Shown here: in pieces, positions 17,869 through 28,177 of the stretch
How positions within the stretch are numbered: the first letter of the stretch is position 1
Layout: each line of letters begins with the position of its first letter
From: Spirochaetota bacterium
GTDB lineage: Bacteria > Spirochaetota > UBA4802 > JAGODF01
Direction of reading: 5' to 3'
Length of the DNA stretch: 64,000 nucleotides
Assembly (NCBI GenBank): GCA_029974015.1
Contig: JARKUF010000004.1
Coordinates: 62,001 to 126,000, forward strand
Translations under genes and position numbers: made by a program
Notes under the pieces: generated by a model
Told to the model about the DNA's origin: nothing
The model's database searches: none
Seen by the model: only the letters and a program-made list of their open reading frames with translations

Positions 17869-19088
17869 TGAGAATCTGCCTTCTCTGCTACAGGGCAAAT
17901 CCGTACTGCGGCGGCCAGGGGATATACCTGAAGTACGTGGCGGAAGAGCTGGCCCGTCAGGGGCATGAAGTCCACGCGGTGGTAGGGCCGCCGTGGCCCC
18001 TGCCCATGCGGAACGTAACCGTCCACCGCATACCAAACCGCGAGTACTTCATCCGCAAGGGGCTGGATATCATCGACCGGCCGGACCCCTTCGGAATCTT
18101 TTCGCCGCTGGACCTGTACGAATACATGTCCACGAGATTGTACTCCTTCTCGGAGATAAACGCCTTCAGCATCAGGGCATTCCTCTATATACGGGAGATA
18201 CTCGAAAAGGTGCGATTCGACGTGATCCACGACAACCAGTGCCTCGGGTACGGATTTTTATTGATGAAAAGCTTCGGTATTCCCCTCATTGCCACGATTC
18301 ACCACCCCCTTTTCATCGACCTGGAAAACGTCATCGAGCGGGGGGCTTCTTTTTACAGCAAGGCGAAGGCGGTGATGTTTTATCCCTTGCAGATGCAAAA
18401 AATAGTGTCGAAGCGCCTTGACCATATTATCACTGTTTCGGAAGATTCAAAAAAAATGAACAGCCATTACTTCGGTTTGCCGCTGGAACGGCAAACCGTC
18501 GCGTATAACGGCCTCGACAGGACTATTTTCCGCCCCCTCAGGGGTGTGAAAAAAAAGAAAGGGAAAATCCTTTTTGTGGGCAATGTCGAGGACGGAAAAA
18601 AGGGGTTCGCGTACGCCGCCAGGGCCCTGCCGCTGGTAAAGAAAGAAATGACCCTCACCGTGGTGGACGGCGGGGCCCCGCACCATCAGAAGACGGACAT
18701 CCTTTTAAAAAACCTCGGCATAGGGGACCGTGTCGAGTTTACCGGAAAAATCACCGAGGCGGACCTGGTGCGTCACTACAATGAAGCGGAGCTGGTGCTG
18801 GTCCCTTCGACTTACGAAGGGTTCGGTTTTCCCGCCGCCGAGGCGATGTCGTGCGGCACCCCGGTGATCGCGAGCGACGGCGGGGCCCTGCCGGAGGTGG
18901 TGGGGGATGCAGGAGTGGTGGTCCCGGCCCGTGACCACATTGCCCTTGCGGACGCGATCAACATTATTATAGGGGACAGACGGCGCCTGTCCGCGATGGC
19001 CGAAGGCGGCATCGAACGGGTGAAGCGCAATTTCACCTGGGAAAGGGCGGTGCGCAGGATGGTGGAGGTGTATGAGAAGTTCGTCTAA
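17868..19088 (+). CDS. GT4-family glycosyltransferase
   Basis: A 406-residue retaining glycosyltransferase with the GT-B fold. The N-terminus MRICLLCYRANPYCGGQGIY has the donor-loop GGQG of family 4 enzymes. The C-terminal domain begins near residue 220 (GKILFVGNVEDGKKGFAYAA) and carries the EX7E signature within STYEGFGFPAAEAMSCGTPV, followed by ASDGGALPEVVGDAG. It should transfer a sugar from a nucleotide donor to a lipid, polysaccharide or small-molecule acceptor; neither donor nor acceptor can be read. It overlaps the acyltransferase by 1 base and the M15 peptidase gene by 17 bases. Confidence 0.93.
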   Translation: MRICLLCYRANPYCGGQGIYLKYVAEELARQGHEVHAVVGPPWPLPMRNVTVHRIPNREYFIRKGLDIIDRPDPFGIFSPLDLYEYMSTRLYSFSEINAFSIRAFLYIREILEKVRFDVIHDNQCLGYGFLLMKSFGIPLIATIHHPLFIDLENVIERGASFYSKAKAVMFYPLQMQKIVSKRLDHIITVSEDSKKMNSHYFGLPLERQTVAYNGLDRTIFRPLRGVKKKKGKILFVGNVEDGKKGFAYAARALPLVKKEMTLTVVDGGAPHHQKTDILLKNLGIGDRVEFTGKITEADLVRHYNEAELVLVPSTYEGFGFPAAEAMSCGTPVIASDGGALPEVVGDAGVVVPARDHIALADAINIIIGDRRRLSAMAEGGIERVKRNFTWERAVRRMVEVYEKFV

Positions 19089-19863
19089 TAAAACCGCCGC
19101 TCTTTGCATTGCTGCGGCCTGTATTGCATTCATTTTGTTTTTCTTAAGCGTCCTTCCCGGAGACGAAGGAACCGGACCCGCGTATGGCGCCGTGTCGGAA
19201 GCGGATTACCTTCGCGGAAAATTCGATCCTGTGAAACACCCGCTATTCGTGAAAGTGGAGGCATTCGGCATCCCCTGCGACAGGCCCCACTATCTTAGAA
19301 AGGAAGCGGCGGAGGCTCTGGCTAAAATGTACGCCGCGATGAAAAAGGACATCCCGAACGTGAAATTCTGGGTCCAGAGCTCCACACGAAACTGGGACGT
19401 TCAGAAAAGAATATGGGAGCTTCGCTGGAGGGAGCTCACCTCGGGAAAAAAGAAAATGGGCGACAGGGAAATCGCCGCGAGGATCCTCCGTTCCTCGGCA
19501 ATGCCGGGAACGTCACGCCATCACTGGGGCGCCGATTTCGACATCAATATCCTGAGAAATGCGTACTATGACAGTGGAGACGGCAGGAAGATTTATGCCT
19601 GGCTTAAGGTGAACGCCGGACGTTTTGGGTTCTGCCAGCCCTATACCGCCGGAAGAAAAGACGGATATATGGAAGAGCGCTGGCACTGGTCGTACCTTCC
19701 CCTGGCGGAAGTTTTTCAAAGACGGTGGAATACGCACTTCCGGACAGAAACGGGGGCCGTCATCAAGGATGGCGGTTTTCCTGGCGCCGATGCCGCCATA
19801 GAGGCCGCGCCGGTATATGTAAACTCCATCAATCCCGCCTGCGGGAAGGCGGCCAGTGAGTAG
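19072..19863 (+). CDS. M15-family D,D-carboxypeptidase (VanY-like), exported
   Basis: A 263-residue protein with an N-terminal hydrophobic segment (ALCIAAACIAFILFFLSVL), either an anchor or an uncleaved signal. The catalytic domain has the M15B zinc signature: SSTRNWDVQKRIW, SSAMPGTSRHHWGADFDINI (His and Asp ligands) and the final EERWHWSYLP with the Glu/His pair. Such enzymes trim the terminal D-Ala from peptidoglycan stem peptides in the periplasm. Its start lies inside the end of the glycosyltransferase gene (17-base overlap), so it is probably cotranslated with it. The cell-wall substrate is inferred from the family. Confidence 0.9.
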   Translation: MRSSSNKTAALCIAAACIAFILFFLSVLPGDEGTGPAYGAVSEADYLRGKFDPVKHPLFVKVEAFGIPCDRPHYLRKEAAEALAKMYAAMKKDIPNVKFWVQSSTRNWDVQKRIWELRWRELTSGKKKMGDREIAARILRSSAMPGTSRHHWGADFDINILRNAYYDSGDGRKIYAWLKVNAGRFGFCQPYTAGRKDGYMEERWHWSYLPLAEVFQRRWNTHFRTETGAVIKDGGFPGADAAIEAAPVYVNSINPACGKAASE

Positions 19864-20070
19864 TGCCGGGACGAAAAGAAGCAGTACTCCCGGCATTGAG
19901 GATGTTTCCGTGCTTAAATTGACCTGAAGCCAAGGAGTTTCAATTATGGCCCCTGCCTTCAATTTTGCTTTATTCTGGCGCCGAGAATGCCGAAACTTAA
20001 ATAAGGGATTATCATCCCTGCCGGGCAGTGCGGCCCGTTTTTTAGGACCGACGGGAATTTTAGAATATTT

Positions 20071-20212
20071 AGGGCAGTTATAAAAATCAGGTTTTTCCGC
20101 ACGCCGAAGGCGGACGGGAAAATCAAAGCTTTGAATTTGCCAGTAGTTAAAATTTTAGGGACCTTAAAAATTGAATTTTTAGAGGCTCTTTTGAGAATTA
20201 TTGTTGTCAGGG
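20071..20212 (+). repeat. Dispersed palindromic element, copy C
   Basis: It begins AGGGCAGTTATAAAAATCAG, similar to the terminal repeat of copy G. The hairpin GTTTTTCCGCACGCCGAAGG/CGGACGGGAAAA follows, then the tail TTGAATTTGCCAGTAGTTAA, a TTTTAGGGACCTTAAAAATT block and TTTTTAGAGG. It fills most of the 358-bp gap after the M15 gene. An inverted repeat TGCCGGG/CCCGGCA at 19864-19895, without a T-run, may be a weak terminator for the glycan operon. Confidence 0.82.
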
Positions 20213-20221
20213 TGATATCAA

Positions 20222-20917
20222 ATGTTACAGAAATCATTGGCGGCGTTCATTTCGCTGTTCATTGCGGGCGCGGTCCTTGCCCAGGATAAGGCGGGAACAC
20301 AGAAGGATGGAAACACGGTCGAGCCGGTCAATCTCCCGGTCCAGTCGGTGCGGACACATGTTTTCGATGTTGAGAAATTTTCAATTTCTTTCGGATACGA
20401 GCCCCGCGGATTTGGCGAAGTGCTCACTGTGGAGTTCGGGCTTCGCAACAAGACCGACGAAGAAAAAGAGCTTTATATTTGGACCATCGCCACAGAGGAC
20501 GTGGACCCTTCGGCGGATTCGAGCTTCAAGATGCCGCGCACTGATGACCAGAGAATACTGTTCCGGAATTTTGTTCCTTTTCCCCTTGCCGCGGAGGACA
20601 GGGACAAAGAGTTTCGGCTGATGAAACATGAAAATTTCAGGTACAAAACGGAAAAAGATACTAGTCCCATCGGAAGCCTCAGGAAATTTCCCCGGGACCC
20701 GAAACTTGGAATAGACCCAGCCACCGGGAAGGCTTATAAGCTTGAAGATGCGCTTTTCATCAAAACTTCGCACAACAGCAAATACAGGAAAAACTACTGT
20801 TTTTTCAACCATGTGACCCTCCTCATTTTCGACGCGAAAAATCTTACCGACGAAAAGGGTGCCCTTAATCCACCCCTGTACCGACAGATTTATAGGATAG
20901 TGGGAAAACGTAAATAA
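20222..20917 (+). CDS. Secreted hypothetical protein
   Basis: A 231-residue protein with a clear Sec signal peptide (MLQKSLAAFISLFIAGAVLA, cleavage expected before QDKAG). The mature part is hydrophilic with beta-strand-like segments (GEVLTVEFGLRNKTDEEKEL, resembling a periplasmic Ig-like fold). No catalytic motif is visible and I do not recognise the family. AGGGTG lies about seven bases before the ATG, immediately after repeat copy C. It has no close operon partner; purA starts 184 bases further on. Confidence 0.75.
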   Translation: MLQKSLAAFISLFIAGAVLAQDKAGTQKDGNTVEPVNLPVQSVRTHVFDVEKFSISFGYEPRGFGEVLTVEFGLRNKTDEEKELYIWTIATEDVDPSADSSFKMPRTDDQRILFRNFVPFPLAAEDRDKEFRLMKHENFRYKTEKDTSPIGSLRKFPRDPKLGIDPATGKAYKLEDALFIKTSHNSKYRKNYCFFNHVTLLIFDAKNLTDEKGALNPPLYRQIYRIVGKRK

Positions 20918-21065
20918 GCGAAGTTTACATGGCGTTTCACGCCCGATTGCCGTTCCCCTTTGCCGGAGTGGCCCGAAATAGTTTTTAAGCCCGTGCGAAA
21001 AAACCACCGTCGGGCCATTGTGCGTAAAAAATAACTTGTAATTTACATCGCGTGCGTAAGAGTGA

Positions 21066-22367
<1,302 letters not shown>

Positions 22368-22375
22368 AAATATTA

Positions 22376-22428
22376 TAGGCAATCTCTAATAATCAGGTTA
22401 TCCCGCCCGCCGAGGGCGGGATAACCTG
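22376..22428 (+). repeat. Dispersed palindromic element, copy D (15-bp perfect stem)
   Basis: The left flank AGGCAATCTCTAATAAT matches the inverted end of copy E. The core is a perfect 15-bp stem, CAGGTTATCCCGCCC (22394-22408) against GGGCGGGATAACCTG (22414-22428), with a five-base loop. Lying just after purA, it could also act as a transcript-stabilising hairpin, although no T-run follows. Confidence 0.85.
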
Positions 22429-22490
22429 GTATTTACGAATGCCCTTTCATTTTAAGGCCCCATAATTTTTTAAAATACCTTCTATTTTTG

Positions 22491-22519
22491 TTGACACTGG
22501 ATGGGCCCTTTTTTATAAG
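22491..22519 (+). promoter_or_regulatory. Strong sigma-70-type promoter of the tRNA-Lys/tRNA-Glu unit
   Basis: A perfect -35 box TTGACA (22491-22496), 17-base spacer and -10 box TATAAG (22514-22519), ending 18 bases before tRNA-Lys. This is the best promoter match seen in the window. Confidence 0.8.
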
Positions 22520-22537
22520 GTTAAACCTCATCCGGTT

Positions 22538-22610
22538 GAGACGCTAGCTCAGTCGGTAGAGCAACTGCCTTTTAAGCAGTGGGTCCGGAGTTCGATTCTC
22601 CGGCGTCTCA
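22538..22610 (+). tRNA. tRNA-Lys (anticodon UUU)
   Basis: 73 bases with a full cloverleaf: acceptor GAGACGC pairing with GCGTCTC, discriminator A; D arm GCTC...GAGC; anticodon stem ACTGC/GCAGT around loop CTTTTAA (anticodon TTT); T arm CCGGAGTTCGATTCTCCGG. The CCA end is not encoded. It is separated by three bases from tRNA-Glu. Confidence 0.96.
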
Positions 22611-22613
22611 GTT

Positions 22614-22686
22614 GTCCCCGTCGTCTAGGGGTCTAGGACACTGGGTTTTCATCCCAGCAACAGGGGTTCGAATCCCCTCGGGGATG
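22614..22686 (+). tRNA. tRNA-Glu (anticodon UUC)
   Basis: 73 bases: acceptor GTCCCCG pairing with CGGGGAT (terminal G-T wobble), discriminator G; anticodon stem CTGGG/CCCAG around loop TTTTCAT (anticodon TTC); T arm AGGGGTTCGAATCCCCT. CCA is not encoded. It is cotranscribed with tRNA-Lys and followed by a terminator 14 bases downstream. Confidence 0.96.
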
Positions 22687-22699
22687 CAGGTTGATAAAA

Positions 22700-22732
22700 G
22701 GGGCTGTCCTTTGTGGACAGCCCCTTTTTTTT
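22700..22732 (+). terminator. Rho-independent terminator of the tRNA unit
   Basis: Ten-base-pair stem GGGGCTGTCC / GGACAGCCCC with loop TTTGT, followed by a run of eight T. Confidence 0.92.
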
Positions 22733-22955
22733 CGTATGCTGACAGCGTCCATGGGTTTGATGAATGCGTCTGAGCAGGTGTTTTCGTCAATCTCCATATG
22801 GGAATCTCAAAAATTGCTTCTCCGCCAGCTCCGGAGAGCGGGAAAGCGGAATTCTTAGGGGTTGCCATGTGATATTTTGCAATAACGGAATGTCGGAATT
22901 CTCCATACTCTAGTTGGGGTGAAGACATTTTTTACAAAAAATGGCATTATCTTTA

Positions 22956-22985
22956 TTGACATAATCGGGAAAAATGCTCTACATA
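22956..22985 (+). promoter_or_regulatory. Candidate promoter of the lipoprotein pair
   Basis: TTGACA (22956-22961), 18-base spacer and TACATA (22980-22985), about 150 bases before the lpoB-like gene. The -10 match is weak. The rest of the 449-bp gap after tRNA-Glu shows no gene. Confidence 0.4.
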
Positions 22986-23135
22986 TTTGTTATGAAAGAT
23001 TGCCTCTGGGCGGGCAATACATTATCTTTGATGATGTATTAAACGGTTGGGAAGGAGGTTGTATCCCCATATCCGTTTCTTTCCGCCCCCCGGGGCGTAT
23101 TCCATTACCGATACATTTACACAAAGGAGCGCGTT

Positions 23136-23708
23136 ATGAAAAAATTATCGTTGTTGGCTTTTGTCTTTGCCTTCATGCTGTTGCACTGCGGCGGAGGCAC
23201 CCAGTACCTTGATGCTACAAAGGACCAGGGGTCGAGGGAATGGGGACCTCGTGAAGTGAAAACCACCGTGGCAAAAATGGTCGGTTCGCTCTATGTGTTT
23301 CTCAAAGATGAATACAAGAGACCGGCATATCTTCAGGTGAAGAAGTTCCGCAATATGACGTCGGAACATATTGATACCCAGATGGTCACCAACGAGATAG
23401 CGACCAACCTCATCAAGAAACGCATCAAATTCATCGACGATACCATGACCAAGGACACCCTTGAGGAGATCGAAAAGGGGATGTCCGGCATGTACGACGC
23501 GGACACTGCCGTTCCCGCGGGCCAATTGAAGCAGCCCAACCTCTGGCTTACGGGCGACATTCGGGACAATGTACGCCGGGTGGGGAGCCGCCAGGTCCAG
23601 TATCTTGTGGTGACCCTGAAGCTCGTCGAGCTGGCAACACGCATGACGGTGTGGCAGGATCAGCAGGAATTTCTCAAGGCTTCCAGCGCGACGAGGGTCT
23701 CCTTCTGA
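23136..23708 (+). CDS. LpoB-like outer-membrane lipoprotein (PBP activator family)
   Basis: A 190-residue lipoprotein. The signal MKKLSLLAFVFAFMLLHC ends in a lipobox cysteine at position 18. The mature part (PAYLQVKKFRNMTSEHIDTQ, then FIDDTMTKDTLEEIEKGMSG, DADTAVPAGQLKQPNLWLTG) follows the pattern of the LpoB/PF13036 family. In enterobacteria LpoB spans the periplasm to activate a class A PBP; whether this one does so is an inference. AAAGGAG lies six bases before the ATG. The COG3014 lipoprotein gene follows after 29 bases. Confidence 0.85.
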   Translation: MKKLSLLAFVFAFMLLHCGGGTQYLDATKDQGSREWGPREVKTTVAKMVGSLYVFLKDEYKRPAYLQVKKFRNMTSEHIDTQMVTNEIATNLIKKRIKFIDDTMTKDTLEEIEKGMSGMYDADTAVPAGQLKQPNLWLTGDIRDNVRRVGSRQVQYLVVTLKLVELATRMTVWQDQQEFLKASSATRVSF

Positions 23709-23737
23709 AGATCTTATGATTAACCAGGAGTCTTGAA

Positions 23738-25135
23738 ATGAAATTTAAACTATTCGCCATATGTGGCGCGGCCTCTCTTGTGTTTCTGGTTCTCTGCACA
23801 ACGAACTACAACGAGGCGATAAGAAAGGCGGAAACGACCTTCTACGGCGGGAACTATCTCGGCGCGGCACGGTCTATGCTTCCTCAGGTCAATACTTCGG
23901 GAAGGGACCAGCTCCTTTACATGATGGAGGCCGGTCTCATGCTTCATGCGGGCGGTGATTACCAGAAAAGCACAAAGGTCTTCACAGAGGCGGCCAACCT
24001 GGTTGAAAGGATAGCGAGGAGCATCAGCAAAGATGCGGCGGCCCTGGTGCTGAACGAGAGCATGACCAATTATCGCGGTGAGGACCATGAGCGGGTTTTG
24101 ATACATATGTATCTTGGCCTCGGTCGAATGCTTACCAATAAAAACGAAGAGGCCCGGGTGGACTTTAAGAAAGTGAACGACATACTCCGTTCTCTGGTCC
24201 AGATAGGGCGCGGCGCTGAAATGCAGAACAAAATGGCGAAGTATCTCACCGCAATAGCTTTCGAAAATACGGGTGATGGCGAAAACGATGACGGTGACAG
24301 AGAATTCGCCTACGTTGAATACAAACAGATCAGGCAACTTGACGGCGGGCTTCCTATCGTGTATCAGGACCTTCAGCGCATGGCCAAACATTTCGGCGAC
24401 AATGTCAACGAATACCGCGGATACAATCCCAATTTTCTGAACACAGTTCCCAAGGACGGCGGGGAACTGGTGGTGGTCTTCGAATCGGGAAAGGGCCCCA
24501 TTAAGGTATCCCGCGGGCCGCTAATGTCTGAAAGGTCCATGGCCAATGGCATCAATGTAGCTATCAACAGTCTGCGGGGCGCCCAGGCGGCCTCGGCGGC
24601 GGCCGTCATGGTGGCCCTCAATAAGGCTGAAAACCCGATACCCAAATTTGCAAAGCGTGAAAACAGGGTAAGCCATCTCGAAATCGTGGTCAACGGCAGG
24701 AACCTTGGACGGACATACATGCTCGAAAACGTCGAGGATACGGCCGTAAAGAACCTCGAAGACCAATACGCGGGCATGGTGGGGAAGGTTGCCGCCGGGA
24801 TCGTGACAAAGGCGGCGGTTTCAATAGCCGCGGGTATTGCCGCCCAGAAGGCGGCCGAGCAATCCCAACAGCTTAAAGCTTTCTCCGGCATTATAGGAGC
24901 TGTAGCCGGCGCCGGTACAGGGGCGGCCCTGATATCCCAGATAAAGCCCGATCTGAGGTGCTGGCACACTTTGCCAGCAAATTTCCAGCTTGGAAGGGTC
25001 TTTCTCCCTGAGGGGGAGCACGATCTTACCATCAACCTCATCGGCCGGAACGGAGGCGTTATTCATACTCTGCAGAAAAAAATGAAGGTTGAAAAGGGAA
25101 AACGTAATATTTTCAGCCTGAGGACGGTGTTTTAG
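23738..25135 (+). CDS. COG3014-family lipoprotein
   Basis: A 465-residue lipoprotein. The signal peptide MKFKLFAICGAASLVFLVLC ends with a cysteine at position 20. The N-terminal half has TPR-like helices (YNEAIRKAETTFYGGNYLGA, YLGLGRMLTNKNEEARVDFK), and the C-terminal part includes an Ala/Gly-rich hydrophobic stretch (AAGIVTKAAVSIAAGIAAQK) followed by a beta-rich end. The overall order matches uncharacterised COG3014 proteins, which commonly sit next to LpoB-like genes, as here. CAGGAG precedes the ATG. A role in coupling envelope growth or cell-wall synthesis is suggested only by this association. Confidence 0.8.
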   Translation: MKFKLFAICGAASLVFLVLCTTNYNEAIRKAETTFYGGNYLGAARSMLPQVNTSGRDQLLYMMEAGLMLHAGGDYQKSTKVFTEAANLVERIARSISKDAAALVLNESMTNYRGEDHERVLIHMYLGLGRMLTNKNEEARVDFKKVNDILRSLVQIGRGAEMQNKMAKYLTAIAFENTGDGENDDGDREFAYVEYKQIRQLDGGLPIVYQDLQRMAKHFGDNVNEYRGYNPNFLNTVPKDGGELVVVFESGKGPIKVSRGPLMSERSMANGINVAINSLRGAQAASAAAVMVALNKAENPIPKFAKRENRVSHLEIVVNGRNLGRTYMLENVEDTAVKNLEDQYAGMVGKVAAGIVTKAAVSIAAGIAAQKAAEQSQQLKAFSGIIGAVAGAGTGAALISQIKPDLRCWHTLPANFQLGRVFLPEGEHDLTINLIGRNGGVIHTLQKKMKVEKGKRNIFSLRTVF

Positions 25136-25192
25136 CCCTGACAATTTTTTCTTGAAATAAATACGCCCATCCGGGTTCATGTCATAAAAGTG

Positions 25193-25241
25193 AAATCAAC
25201 TCCACTTCGCCGGTTTTCCGGGATGTGGAGTTGATTTTCCC
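25193..25241 (+). terminator. Stem-loop terminator after the lipoprotein pair
   Basis: A 13-bp perfect inverted repeat, AAATCAACTCCAC (25193-25205) and GTGGAGTTGATTT (25225-25237), with a 19-base loop, followed by a short T-run. It lies between the COG3014 gene and the hybrid kinase and overlaps the likely leader of the latter, so attenuation is possible. Confidence 0.6.
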
Positions 25242-25267
25242 CAAACAGGCAAGGCAAGAACATCGTG

Positions 25268-27142
25268 ATGAAAACTGGCGGAATGAAGCCGGCGGCCAAC
25301 GAATCCAAGACCCTCCTGAATAGTGATACTTTTACTGTATTCGACAGTCTTAAATTTCCCGTCTGCATGATAGGCGTGGACGGCCAGCTTTTGGCCCGCA
25401 ACAATGAATTTCTCCGATACTTCGAATCGAATGAGAGCGGCGTCAGGCTTGATCTGAGCCATCCCTTTTTCCCGGAATACCGCAGGAGAATCGCCGTGTC
25501 GTATTTGCGCGCCCTAAAAGGGCAGGAACGGCGCTGCTACGCAGTGATGAAAACAGCCGCGGGCGAGCGAATGCCCGTGGAGCTTTCTCTCTTCCCCGTT
25601 TACGCCGGCGGCGATGTGACGTCAATTCTTGTGTTTCTCCAAATCCCGGACAGCAGAGTGATTTCTTTCGACGGCTTCTCTTCCGCCTTCATGGAGGAGG
25701 ACGCACGGATATCCCCAATTTACGAATTCTCGCCCAATCCCATCATTCGGATGAACCCCGAAGGGGAATTTCTCTACGCGAGTCCCTCCCTGGAAAATTT
25801 CATCGGTTATGGCCAGAACGAGCTGGTGAAGAACCCGAAAATCCTCGTAAATGCGGTGTCAGATTACGACTTGCAGAAAATCCGCAAGGCATTCCAGGAG
25901 ATCGTTTCAGGCCAGGCTGCCATGAAGAGGATAGGAGATGTTCGGGTAAATGCAAAGGGCGATACCGAGAGGTGGATGAACGCCCTGCTGTATCCGATTA
26001 CGGGAAACGGCGAGTTAGTAGCGGTTGAGATGTACATCGAGGACACCACCGGCGTAAAGAGGCTTGAACGGAAGGTAAGCCTCATGGGTCGCATAAGCTT
26101 GATAAGCGATATCACCAAGGGGATACTTCATTCCTTCAATAACATCATCAATGTGGTCCTCAATCGGACACAACTCCTGCTTCAGATAACCGAGAAGGAA
26201 TCGGTCCTTGAGGGGCTGAAGATGATGGAGCGTACGGCCAACGAGGGGTTGAAACAGGTAAAGCGGATCACGGACTTCATCGGCGATGGCGACAAACTCG
26301 AGGAGCACTACGAGGAGTCGCTCATCGACCTGATCGAAGACGCAGCGGAGTTTGCGCGGATACAATTTAAGGTCGATGAAAACGAACGCCGAAGGTCTGT
26401 TGCATTGGAAAAAACTTATTACGCGAAAGCCGTCATAAGGACCGACATCCGGCTTATGCGAGAATTGATACTCTCCATAATCTTCAAAGTTTCACAGTAC
26501 ATCAGGCGGGAAGGGACCTTGTCCATAATGCTGAAGTATAACGGTAGCCCATGCCTTTCCGTGACAGCGGCTTTTACTGGGAGCTCCGTGACTTCGGAAA
26601 GCGACGAGCCCGAGGGTATTTTCGGGGAAGTGGACGTGCGCCGTCTTGCGGAAAAAATTAACGTCAAGATCATTGAAGAGGAAACGCAGGAATCATATAC
26701 CATCCAGGCGGTCCTGCCTGCGTCCATGGTGGTTGAGGGAAAGAAGGAGCAGGACGAGTCGATGTACCGCGTCCGGGGCCTCGACATCATGATAGTGGAG
26801 GACCAGGAGGAGCTGAAGGATATCCTTCACGAGCTTTTCAATAACATGGGGAACCGGGTATCCGTTTTTGAAAACGGGACCGATGCGCTGGCGGAATTTC
26901 GGGAAAAAAAATTTGATCTTCTCGTCGCGGATTACGGTATTGCGGGGATTACGGGGCTCGAACTCGCCGCCCGGGCAAAGGAGATGGATGAGAACATAAT
27001 CACGGTGCTCCTCTCCGGGTGGATGCTGCGTGACCTGAAGGCGTACAAAAACGTAGTGGATGTTTTCTATTCAAAACCTTTCAAGCTGGACACCCTCATC
27101 AAGGGCATTGCCAGGCTCATCATCGCCAAGAAGAAGGCCTGA
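25268..27142 (+). CDS. PAS sensor kinase-receiver hybrid with eroded ATPase
   Basis: A 624-residue soluble protein. Two PAS-like domains (about 15-130 and 150-265; FSPNPIIRMNPEGEFLYASP) precede a histidine-kinase dimerisation helix with GILHSFNNIINVVL, where His288 is the expected phospho-acceptor. The following ATPase region does not show the N box (MRELILSIIFKVSQYIR has no catalytic Asn) or the DxGxG motif (LSVTAAFTGSSVTSES instead). The C-terminal receiver is intact: acidic pair VEDQEE, acceptor Asp555 in VADYGIAG, Ser in LLSGW and Lys in YSKPFK. It may therefore receive phosphate from another kinase. There are no membrane segments. dapF on the other strand ends four bases downstream. Confidence 0.87.
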   Translation: MKTGGMKPAANESKTLLNSDTFTVFDSLKFPVCMIGVDGQLLARNNEFLRYFESNESGVRLDLSHPFFPEYRRRIAVSYLRALKGQERRCYAVMKTAAGERMPVELSLFPVYAGGDVTSILVFLQIPDSRVISFDGFSSAFMEEDARISPIYEFSPNPIIRMNPEGEFLYASPSLENFIGYGQNELVKNPKILVNAVSDYDLQKIRKAFQEIVSGQAAMKRIGDVRVNAKGDTERWMNALLYPITGNGELVAVEMYIEDTTGVKRLERKVSLMGRISLISDITKGILHSFNNIINVVLNRTQLLLQITEKESVLEGLKMMERTANEGLKQVKRITDFIGDGDKLEEHYEESLIDLIEDAAEFARIQFKVDENERRRSVALEKTYYAKAVIRTDIRLMRELILSIIFKVSQYIRREGTLSIMLKYNGSPCLSVTAAFTGSSVTSESDEPEGIFGEVDVRRLAEKINVKIIEEETQESYTIQAVLPASMVVEGKKEQDESMYRVRGLDIMIVEDQEELKDILHELFNNMGNRVSVFENGTDALAEFREKKFDLLVADYGIAGITGLELAARAKEMDENIITVLLSGWMLRDLKAYKNVVDVFYSKPFKLDTLIKGIARLIIAKKKA

Positions 27143-27145
27143 GCC

Positions 27146-27991
27146 TCAGTAGGGCAACACTCCTTCGAAGACCTCCACAGCGGGTCCCGTCATATATACA
27201 CGGTTGTCCTTCTCGTTCCACTCAATTTCGAGGTCGCCCCCGGTCAGATGCACGGTGATGCTGCGCCCGGTCCTTTTTGTTAGGACGCCGGCCACCGTCA
27301 CCGCCGAGGCGCCGGTGCCGCAGGCCATGGTTTCCCCGGACCCTCGTTCCCATGTCCTCTGTATGACTTCGCCCGGGCCGACGACCTGGACGAATTCCAC
27401 GTTGGTGCGCCTTGGGAAAAGAGGGTTCGTTTCGATCATTGGGCCGTATTTTTGGACGGGAAAATTGCGGACGTCATCAACATAGATGATTGCGTGGGGA
27501 TTTCCCATGGAAACGGCTGTGATGTTGAATTTCACGCCATTAAGCTGAAGCTCCTCCTCTATCACCATCCCGGGGTCGCCGTTCATGGGGATGCGTTCGC
27601 GCAGGAGGATCGGCTCCCCCAGGTCCACCCTCACTTTCACCACCTTGTCGTGGCGGGTGAATAGCTCCACTTGCTTAATACCGGCCAGGGTTTCAATGGC
27701 GACCTTCTTTTTTTTTGTCAGGCCGTGGTCGTACAGATACTTCGCGAAGCAGCGTATGCCGTTTCCGCACATTTCCGCTTCGCTGCCGTCGGCGTTGAAA
27801 ATACGCATCCGGAAATCGGCAACCGTAGAGTTGAGGATTAGAATGAGTCCGTCCGCGCCTATTCCGAAGTTCCTGTGGCTTACCTGGCGTGAGAGCTCCT
27901 CGACGTTTTTCAGCTTTTTTCGACGAGCGTCGACATAGATATAGTCGTTTCCAATACCGTGCATTTTAGTGAACTTTATCATGGTCGGCAC
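27146..27991 (-). CDS. dapF: Diaminopimelate epimerase
   Basis: A 281-residue cytoplasmic enzyme that converts LL- to meso-diaminopimelate for peptidoglycan and lysine. Both catalytic-cysteine motifs are intact: AEMCGNGIRCFAKYL near residue 70 and ETMACGTGASAVTVAG near 220. The N-terminus FTKMHGIGNDYIYVD is canonical. Two starts are possible: GTG at 27991 with GAGGA five bases upstream, or ATG at 27982 three codons later; the ribosome-site spacing favours GTG. The gene is convergent with the hybrid kinase and stands alone. Meso-DAP agrees with a diderm cell wall, although many spirochaetes use ornithine instead. Confidence 0.96.
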   Translation of the reverse strand: MPTMIKFTKMHGIGNDYIYVDARRKKLKNVEELSRQVSHRNFGIGADGLILILNSTVADFRMRIFNADGSEAEMCGNGIRCFAKYLYDHGLTKKKKVAIETLAGIKQVELFTRHDKVVKVRVDLGEPILLRERIPMNGDPGMVIEEELQLNGVKFNITAVSMGNPHAIIYVDDVRNFPVQKYGPMIETNPLFPRRTNVEFVQVVGPGEVIQRTWERGSGETMACGTGASAVTVAGVLTKRTGRSITVHLTGGDLEIEWNEKDNRVYMTGPAVEVFEGVLPY

Positions 27992-28177
27992 CCGTATCCT
28001 CTGAGCTGTTGCCCCTGGCGGAATCGTGTAACGGCGAGACTGGATTCATAAAGTCACGCCGTCGAGGGAATTGTTACAATAACGAGGAATGTTTCTCAGT
28101 CAAGAAAAAATACTATTTTAATGAAAGGAAGCAGTAAAAATAATTGCATTAACGTCCCGTTTATTGGAACTTATAAT

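Noticed and set aside
22919-23212. A 97-codon open frame upstream of the LpoB-like gene
   Set aside because: It overlaps the LpoB-like start in another frame and spans promoter-like sequence; no protein features.
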